Source: Aspidiotus rigidus
Taxonomy: Eukaryota; Arthropoda; Insecta; Hemiptera; Diaspididae
DNA length: 64,000 nt
NCBI GenBank assembly: GCA_035079385.1
Contig: JAVHKY010000025.1
Span: 19,628,501-19,692,500 of the forward strand
Reading direction: 5' to 3'
Below are positions 62,240-64,000 of the stretch, in pieces. Under the pieces are notes generated by a model. The model was not told the origin of the DNA and did not search any database. It saw only the letters and a program-made list of their open reading frames with translations. The translations under genes were made by a program, and so were the position numbers. Numbering within the stretch: position 1 is the first letter of the stretch; each line of letters opens with the position of its first letter.

Positions 62240-64000
62240 TGTTATTTGTTTTTTTGATTCATGCTCATAAACAAGAGAATATCAATGATCCTAATAGTGG
62301 ATTACGTAATTTGATTCTACTGATTCTGTTCTGTAAGTCATTTCAATGGGAGGATATGGTCTGTGAAGTGTTTATAACAACTTTGGTTTTGCACAATGAT
62401 AAGAGTTTTTTATGTAGCCAGAAATAATCAGTTCAAAAATAACAATTAGCCATCTATATTGTCATAATGAACTGACGTAGAAGTACTTGTCAAATACCTA
62501 TTTTCCTGTTTAAAAACAAATTTGGAGTTGGTAGGAATGATAAATTTTGGTACATTAGAACAATGACTTACCACAAAACTATAAGGAATATTTATAGGCA
62601 AAAGGATTTGAAGGACTTACAGCTCTAGAGTTAAGTATGTGAGTGGGAGGGGATGTGGAAAAATATGGACTATCAAGTTCTTGATGAAGATGGGAACTGT
62701 AACACCTCCATGAACTAATGGTTGAATTACTTGCTGTTCAAAATATTTTTGGTATAATTTAGAAAATGTACACAAGATAGAACGTCAGTGAATTTGATCC
62801 TCATAGAGAAGAGCTGGAAAAGTAATTTCTGAGATATCTCAGTAAGCATTTTGATAATATTTTTATGTTCTTCTCCAATGTGCAAAGCATTATATCAAAG
62901 AGCGAGAAATACTACATTTAGTTTTTCTTGCTCTTTGATATAGGTGTTTTGAGTCATGGAAAAACATTCTTGATTTGGCAATTGATTTACTTACGTCGAA
63001 GGAAAGGTCTCAATTTTATTTTTTTGTATTCTTTCAATTTTTCTTCTTCAGCAAACCACGGCCAAGTTTTCAGAGCTAAATACTTACATAATTAGACCTA
63101 ATCAGCAAGCTATTCAATAGTCACTTCAGTATTGCTCAGAATAAAATAAGTTCAGCGCAATTTAAGATTTAAGATGACGGTGTAATTCATACCCAAGATT
63201 AATATATTAGTTCTTCAAACTAGATTCTTGCATCCCAGGTGAAACTCAAATAAATGTCTTCAAGGGAATTATTCAAGAATATTTGTTCAAAATTCAAGCT
63301 GGTTGGAAATTTTTCTAAATTAAAGTTTCAATAAATTTTATAGTTTCACAAATCTTATTTCTTAAAACATGTTTTTTTATCATTTGCTTTTTGGTAAGTG
63401 AATGAAAGGTCAGGTCCTGATGACTCAAATTGTAAATTAAGGATCAAATAGCTAGAATCAGAAGAAATATTCTCAAATGCAAGTCATTGAAAAATTTTAG
63501 AACAATTTATTCTCTACTGCGTTGCTTTGTTGGTTTGACCTATCAATCTTCAATGATTTTTTGTTTACAAATATATCTTGCCGTCCTTTCACCTTCCTGT
63601 GCAATTGATGGAACAAACCAAGGGTTGGTAAAGGAATGAGACAAAAAACATTTTCAGATATAAGCAGATTCTAGAGATGAGGTTCCAAGGTAATCTTGAA
63701 TAGAAATGAGCAGAAAGTTGATAAGTATCTAAATCTTTGTTTCAAAATAATACTTCCATATCCTATTCAAGATAAACCTACAGTGATGAATCATATAAGA
63801 TGAACAACCTGATGAATTAAAATACTGAAAAACTTCTGAACTGAAAAAAAGACAGAATATTGAGTAGGTTTCTTTATTTCATTTCAATTCACGAGTAGTT
63901 CACATATAGTAATTGGATCAAATATCTAAATTCTTATATCTATCCTTTAACTAAGTACAATTTCCAATTCTCATAAATAAACAAAAATACATTTTAAAAA
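62240..64000. other. ZNF inter-unit spacer to the right edge
   Basis: Matches spacer upstream of unit 7 and the segmental duplications ('CTATCAAGTTCTTGATGAAG', 'GGTCAGGTCCTGATGACTCA', 'CAATTGATGGAACAAACC'). From about 63,600 it matches the block next to units 5-7, suggesting that another ZNF unit lies beyond the window. Apart from one hairpin no other feature seen. Confidence 0.5.
62891..62942. other. Long perfect hairpin (19 bp stem, 14-base loop)
   Basis: TATATCAAAGAGCGAGAAA and TTTCTTGCTCTTTGATATA are complementary, with one G-T wobble, around TACTACATTTAGTT. The related spacer at 56.8 and 58.4 kb has only one arm-like stretch (ATCAAAGAGTTGCAGAT, ATCAAAGGGTTGCAGAT). Could be a small fold-back footprint or a miRNA-like precursor; the loop is short and there are no flanking conserved arms to compare. 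Confidence 0.5.

Overview
The window looks like AT-rich intergenic and gene-cluster DNA from an arthropod, most likely an insect (possibly a hemipteran; the species cannot be told). The grounds are spliced-gene architecture, decayed non-LTR retrotransposons with RNase H domains, candidate Penelope-like and hAT-type elements, abundant satellite DNA and a large recent family of C2H2 zinc-finger genes. There is no bacterial-style operon, CRISPR array, rRNA or recognisable tRNA.

Layout. 1-2,700: remnants of at least two LINE families. 3,460-7,250: satellite DNA built on a short 'CCAAGT...TATAGCTCGAAA' unit, including a higher-order repeat of about 870 bp. 7,250-9,660: apparently unique sequence with no supported gene. 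9,664-11,427: a nested palindromic array of about 190-bp units, interrupted by a 0.5-kb element with GCGGGGAACCCGC hairpin ends. 11.4-33.5 kb: four plus-strand zinc-finger (ZNF) units (starts 14,401, 19,297, 24,741, 30,625). 34.1-35.6 kb: a small two-exon minus-strand gene predicted to encode a secreted Thr-rich protein of 102 residues. 36.3-41.6 kb: satellite, then three nested or abutting minus-strand LINE pieces, one split by a second copy of the GCGGGG element. 41.6-62.3 kb: minus-strand ZNF units (starts 44,875, 48,570, 54,831, 61,310) with three ZNF relics. The two ZNF arrays converge on the centre.

The eight large ZNF loci descend from one unit: a conserved upstream module centred on GGCAACAYTGGT about 0.8-1.3 kb before the start (2.4 kb in the unit whose upstream region carries two insertions), a conserved splice-acceptor-like site (TACTGATTGCAG), an intronless finger exon starting TTTGCTAATGGA, a degenerate penultimate finger and a conserved C-terminal tail. 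Fingers repeat every 32 residues (96 bp), with a long ETDPDRR-type linker instead of TGEKP. One copy has lost its ATG and gained a nonsense codon, another has lost its last finger, and a third has a ruined C-terminus, so the cluster is in active birth and death.

The observations I rank highest are: (1) an insertion at about 50.06-50.71 kb with four hairpins that share the apical sequence GGTCGCC but have different, compensating stems; (2) two fold-back insertions (48,995-49,740 and 59,104-59,698) with 13-14 bp target-site duplications, a shared 3' tail and degenerate hammerhead-like motifs, which I read as non-autonomous Penelope-like elements, one carrying a clean hAT-type MITE whose empty site is preserved in the opposite arm; (3) two copies, in opposite orientation, of an element with GCGGGGAACCCGC ends whose interior is the satellite found across the window; (4) the ZNF family with its extended linker and block-wise finger amplification.
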